From the NCBI GenBank assembly GCA_030549495.1, contig JAUIRK010000955.1, positions 1-64,000 on the forward strand: 64,000 bases of DNA. The letters are read 5' to 3'. Below the pieces are notes generated by a model that did not search any database, was not told the origin of the DNA, and saw only the letters and a program-made list of their open reading frames with translations. Of the stretch, positions 60,681 through 64,000 are shown piece by piece. Within the stretch, counting starts at the first letter, position 1. Every line of letters begins with the position of its first letter. This stretch comes from Nectonema munidae. Taxonomy: Eukaryota; Nematomorpha; Nectonematoida; Nectonematidae. A program made the position numbers and the translations under genes.

Positions 60681-61379
60681 AATTAATAGACACAGACGAT
60701 CATAATTTTTTTAAAGGTGTCTCGAGCAGTTATTTAACCTGAGTGGTTAACCAATCAAAGATTTTATGAAGATTTCATCTTACTCTTAAATTAGGATTTT
60801 AGCCCTCTTAAAAGTTTTTCTGATGCCAAATTGATCGCTCTCGACCAACTATTATTATATTTAACCAGTGTGTTAACGAGAAATTTCTGATTGGGACCGT
60901 CACATCGGGATTAGGAAATGAAACGGAAAGGGATTAGATTTTTTTTTAATAGAAGAACTTAATTTTCAGAGTTTTACATTTTTTATTGGATTTAAAATCT
61001 TTCATATATAAAATTAATAGCTTTAGCTTTTAGAGTTGTTATAACTTATATAGCTTTATGGTTTTGCCAACCTATGTGTATTTAGCCAAACCAAAATTAA
61101 CATAGTTGTTTTATAATTTATTTAATTTTTATATACACATTTACATAAATATACAATAATAAGTAAACTTATATAAGTAATTAGTGCTTGACTCTTTGAT
61201 AACTTTAGCCAACTCTTCAATATCTGAACAATACTAAATAAAAATGGTTGCGCATAGTTAAAAGCACATTTGATTGCCTTTAAGATCTATTATAAAAACT
61301 GTTTAAAAATTTATTTTACTTTATGTGTAAATGAACAATTTTAATTGTAAACCTTAGAATTTTTGCGTTTCCATTGAAA

Positions 61380-61421
61380 ATTGCTTCGCGTGCCACGTGT
61401 GCCGTAGGTTGCCGAACCCTG
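61380..61421 (-). mobile_element. hAT terminus (solo)
   Basis: The complement of 61380-61421 begins cagggttcggcaacctacgg and continues cacacgtggcacgcga, the common hAT end layout. The other end and a target duplication (gcttaaga expected) were not found nearby. Confidence 0.55.
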
Positions 61422-61854
61422 GCTTAAGATATAATTGTATAGAGTAGTTAGTTGACCCTTCTTCGTGTTATATGGTTGTGATGATGGGTTATTCGTTGTA
61501 AGCATACTTGTCTAGATACAGCGTCATAAAATTGCATGTGCTAAAAGTTTGAAAAATAATTTTTTTAAGATTTTAACAGCGCTTGTCTACATATGTCTCA
61601 AACTAATTGCTAATCTCAAGAATGCATAATTCATAGTGTCTACAAAATTTTCATTTTAAAATTCCGTGAATATGCAGTTTCTAGATAGCTTTACCTTGAT
61701 AGAAATAAATCCATAAAAAAGAGTTATCAAATGAATAAAAAAATATTGGCATACTACACATCTAAAATTTGATTGGGTAAAAACGAATAAACAATTCAAA
61801 ATTTATTCTTTTGTTTAAGGGGCTGATTCCACTCATGTTCAAGATATTCAATCT

Positions 61855-61925
61855 AACGCCCTTTATTAACCCGTTAACGACCAAAATAATCAAACGATAT
61901 CTAATATAAAGCAGAAGATTTGCAT
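61855..61925 (+). repeat. Dispersed repeat, copy 2
   Basis: taacccgttaacgaccaaaa, atcaaacgatatctaatata and aagcagaagatttgcatta parallel copy 1 at 60.6 kb, in the same orientation about 1.25 kb apart. It lies directly outside the left end of the terminal hAT. Confidence 0.6.
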
Positions 61926-61930
61926 TAGAG

Positions 61931-64000
61931 CATGCATGGGCAACCTTTGTTCACTTGTGGGCCAGATTATGCTTTCCAAGAGTAGCTACGGGCCAGGATC
62001 CCTAAATTTACATGCATACATAATTATACTTATTATACATATAAACATTTATTAAACTACTGAATTTTATCAATATGATTTTATATATTGATCGTTTACT
62101 TATAATAGAAAGGTTCCAGAAGAAAAATAGTAAACGCTGAAAATACGTATATAATTTTTTTTCAAACACATAGTTTAGTAGAATTATTATTACATATGAG
62201 AAAAATTATTTACTGAAACACATTGTTTATTAATCTTGTAACTACATGTAAGAAAAATGGTAACGAACCTCATTTTAATGCGAATTTGGACTTGGTGTTT
62301 AGTTACCAGTGTCTCAATATTTGGTGAAATCCTGGAGGCGGCTACTCTTCGGTAATTTTCAAGGTGATTGTCCATCAGCCTTGATCTTGTTTTTGATTTT
62401 ATATATTTCATTTTCGTAAACTACTGCTCACATTTATAAGTACTCCGGAATAGTGACATTTTTTTCTTACAAAATCTGTGATCCTGTGGAAAGCTTCTTT
62501 AGGTAGAATTTTATAAAACTCCAGTAACGAATAATCTTATTTTTCGTCTCAAATCTTCATTTCCTAGTTCAACCAATTCCATCTGGAGCTTCCTCAAAAT
62601 TTTGTATCAATTGGTGAAGAGAAAACACGTAGATTCGTTTCTTGTGAACTGAAATCTTGAAATATACTTATGAATTCTTTGTGAATTGATATAAGTTCAC
62701 AGCATATGAAGTCTGATTTCCACCAATGTAGAGAAATATAAAGTATTACGATTTCTCAGCTGTTTTTCCCACAGTTGAATTTTGTTTTGGAATGTTTGGA
62801 TATGACTGTACAGTGTACAACTGGTGAATAAATTGTCCCTTTCTTTGCAATTTTGAATTCAAGCCATTCAGGTATGAAGTAAAGTCAACAAGAAAAGCAA
62901 GATCCGGTATCCAACCATCATCACTGAATTCAGGGATAGACTTGCCTTTCTTTCCATAAATTGGAAAATTTCACTCCTAAGTTCATAAAATCGTTTTAAC
63001 ATTTTTCCTTTGCTCAACCATCGCACCTTACAGTAGTAGACCAGATCTCCATATTCTGCCTCCTCAAGAAATTCTTTAAACTAGCGGTGATTTAATGCTC
63101 AAGATTTTATAAAATTGATACTCGCAACTACTCTAGACATGACGTCTTAAAATTTGACACAAATTGATCTTTTGTGTCTATGTTCATAGAAGTTAACTTC
63201 TTTTTAATTTTAGAAGTTAAGCCAACTTCATTACCAACCATTGCAGGGACAGCATCTGTTGCTAAATCATGAAGTTTTTCAAAATGGAGATTAAATTTAG
63301 CCATTAACATTTTCAATTCTTGAAAAATATCCTCCCTAGTGGTGGTGTCTTTCATGGCTTGAAGACCAAGAATTTCTTCTGTGATATTGAAACCGTGATC
63401 AATTCCACGTACAAAAACTGCAAGTTGGGATGTATTTGACAGGTCAGTACTTTCATCAATAGCCAAATACTTAAATTTCGAAGCAAGTTTTTTCAACACA
63501 GTTTCTATATTGGTAGCAAGTTCATCAATCCGTCTTGTTACAGTTCTACGAGACAAACTAATATTATCAATTTGTTTATTTCTGCCTGGACACAGGCACA
63601 TATTGCATCTTCTCACTGACAATATGACTAGCACGAATGATATTGTCGGCATGCTCACATTTTTTGACGAAAATTGTCTGCTGTTCTTTCAAATATTTAA
63701 TCAGTTTTTCGACTTTTTGTTTTCTACGTTCACCCTGAAAATTATCATAAAGAGATGAGTGTTCGGAAATATAGTGTCTTTTTACATTATATTCTTTCAT
63801 ATCAGCAACTGACTCTGAACACAGTAAACACATTGGCTTTCCTTTGATTTGTGTGAAAAAATAGTCATTGGTCCACTTTTCTTGGAACACTCGAAATTCA
63901 TTATCCACATTCCTTTTTTTCAATGACGACATTTTGAGGTGGATGCGTTCATTAAATAATTTTTTAATAAAATTAAAAAATTAAAAAATAATCTTAATGA
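61931..64000 (-). mobile_element. hAT element running off the window
   Basis: The left end catgcatgggcaacctttgt with internal gggccagatt and gggccagga blocks is a degenerate hAT terminus. The transposase relic is read from the minus strand, so this is the 3' side of the element. The 5' end lies beyond 64000. Confidence 0.6.
62190..63932 (-). pseudogene. hAT transposase of the GTF2IRD2/ZBED5-like group, broken
   Basis: The N-terminal frame (63576-63932) starts MSSLKKRNVDNEFRVFQEKW and has a BED-like finger (CLLCSESVADMKEYNVKRHY, then HSSLYDNF). The next frame (63128-63658, overlapping, hence a frameshift near 63600) gives SLSRRTVTRRIDELATNIET, KYLAIDESTDLSNTSQLAVF (catalytic Asp) and FNLHFEKLHDLATDAVPAMV. 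Downstream, broken pieces near 63030 (YYCKVRWLSKGK) and 62400 (KSKTRSRLMDNHLENYRR) continue the family order to a C-terminus at 62190. About 580 residues of family order are present, but with at least one shift and several stops in the second half. It is distinct from the ZBED5/FAM200-like copies at 38.7 and 47 kb. No activity expected. Confidence 0.8.

Noticed and set aside
58178-61900. Further PI3K exons
   Set aside because: I searched the open frames for Ras-binding, C2, helical and kinase landmarks and recognised none.

Overview
This is a very AT-rich metazoan window, probably arthropod. It carries tRNA-derived SINEs, CR1/Jockey-like LINE pieces, and piggyBac, Merlin, pogo and many hAT elements, with long microsatellites and only two convincing host coding segments. 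The species cannot be fixed from sequence alone; an AT-rich crustacean such as a parasitic copepod would fit, but that is a guess. Almost every short open frame here is noise or comes from a repeat. Layout: 1-329 is a pure AC microsatellite. 1267-3414 holds four Helitron-like units in alternating orientation. 3731-5684 contains three nested tandem duplications. 6224-7823 is a 1.6 kb near-perfect palindrome with a 28-bp minisatellite in each arm. 8-16 kb is a scatter of SINEs (three families, called A, B and C here) and small inverted-repeat elements with readable target-site duplications. 15.8-16.3 kb has a fossil gag/protease piece of an LTR retroelement. 16.9-18.8 kb is a 21-bp satellite with a ~541-bp higher-order repeat, and a second small block lies at 20 kb. 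20-28 kb is mostly featureless AT-rich DNA with a LINE tail, a SINE-A and two inverted-repeat elements. 28.1-31.5 kb is a graveyard of minus-strand transposase-like genes: a Merlin copy split by a hAT MITE, an unusually GC-rich broken gene of a multicopy cysteine-finger family, and a pogo transposase split by a palindromic MITE. 33.5-34.6 kb is an uninterrupted run of 364 GAA triplets next to a LINE 3' end. 35-38.5 kb is LINE reverse transcriptase, one copy split by a 270-bp AC expansion. 38.5-42.3 kb is hAT, including a 1.77 kb element with perfect 8-bp target duplications and a SINE-B inside. 43.48-45.13 kb is the only intact long host gene: an intronless hexokinase with two predicted N-terminal membrane segments. 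45.8-49.5 kb shows two SINE-A copies, one split by a 2.4 kb hAT and one by a SINE-B. 49.5-51.3 kb is a broken piggyBac transposase. 57.88-58.18 kb is one exon matching the p85-binding domain of a class I PI3-kinase catalytic subunit; the rest of that gene was not found here. 61.9 kb to the end is a hAT element of the GTF2IRD2/ZBED5-like group running off the window. There is no operon-like organisation. The hexokinase and the PI3K exon are the host signal. The rest is a layered record of transposition, and nested insertions give a relative order: SINE-B is younger than SINE-A and than the 40.5 kb hAT; the 45.9 kb hAT is younger than SINE-A. I did not find a convincing new multi-gene system. 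The most unusual items are the membrane-anchored hexokinase, the perfect palindrome, the Helitron-like array, the 21-bp satellite, the GAA tract, the SINE-B family and the GC-rich gene relic.
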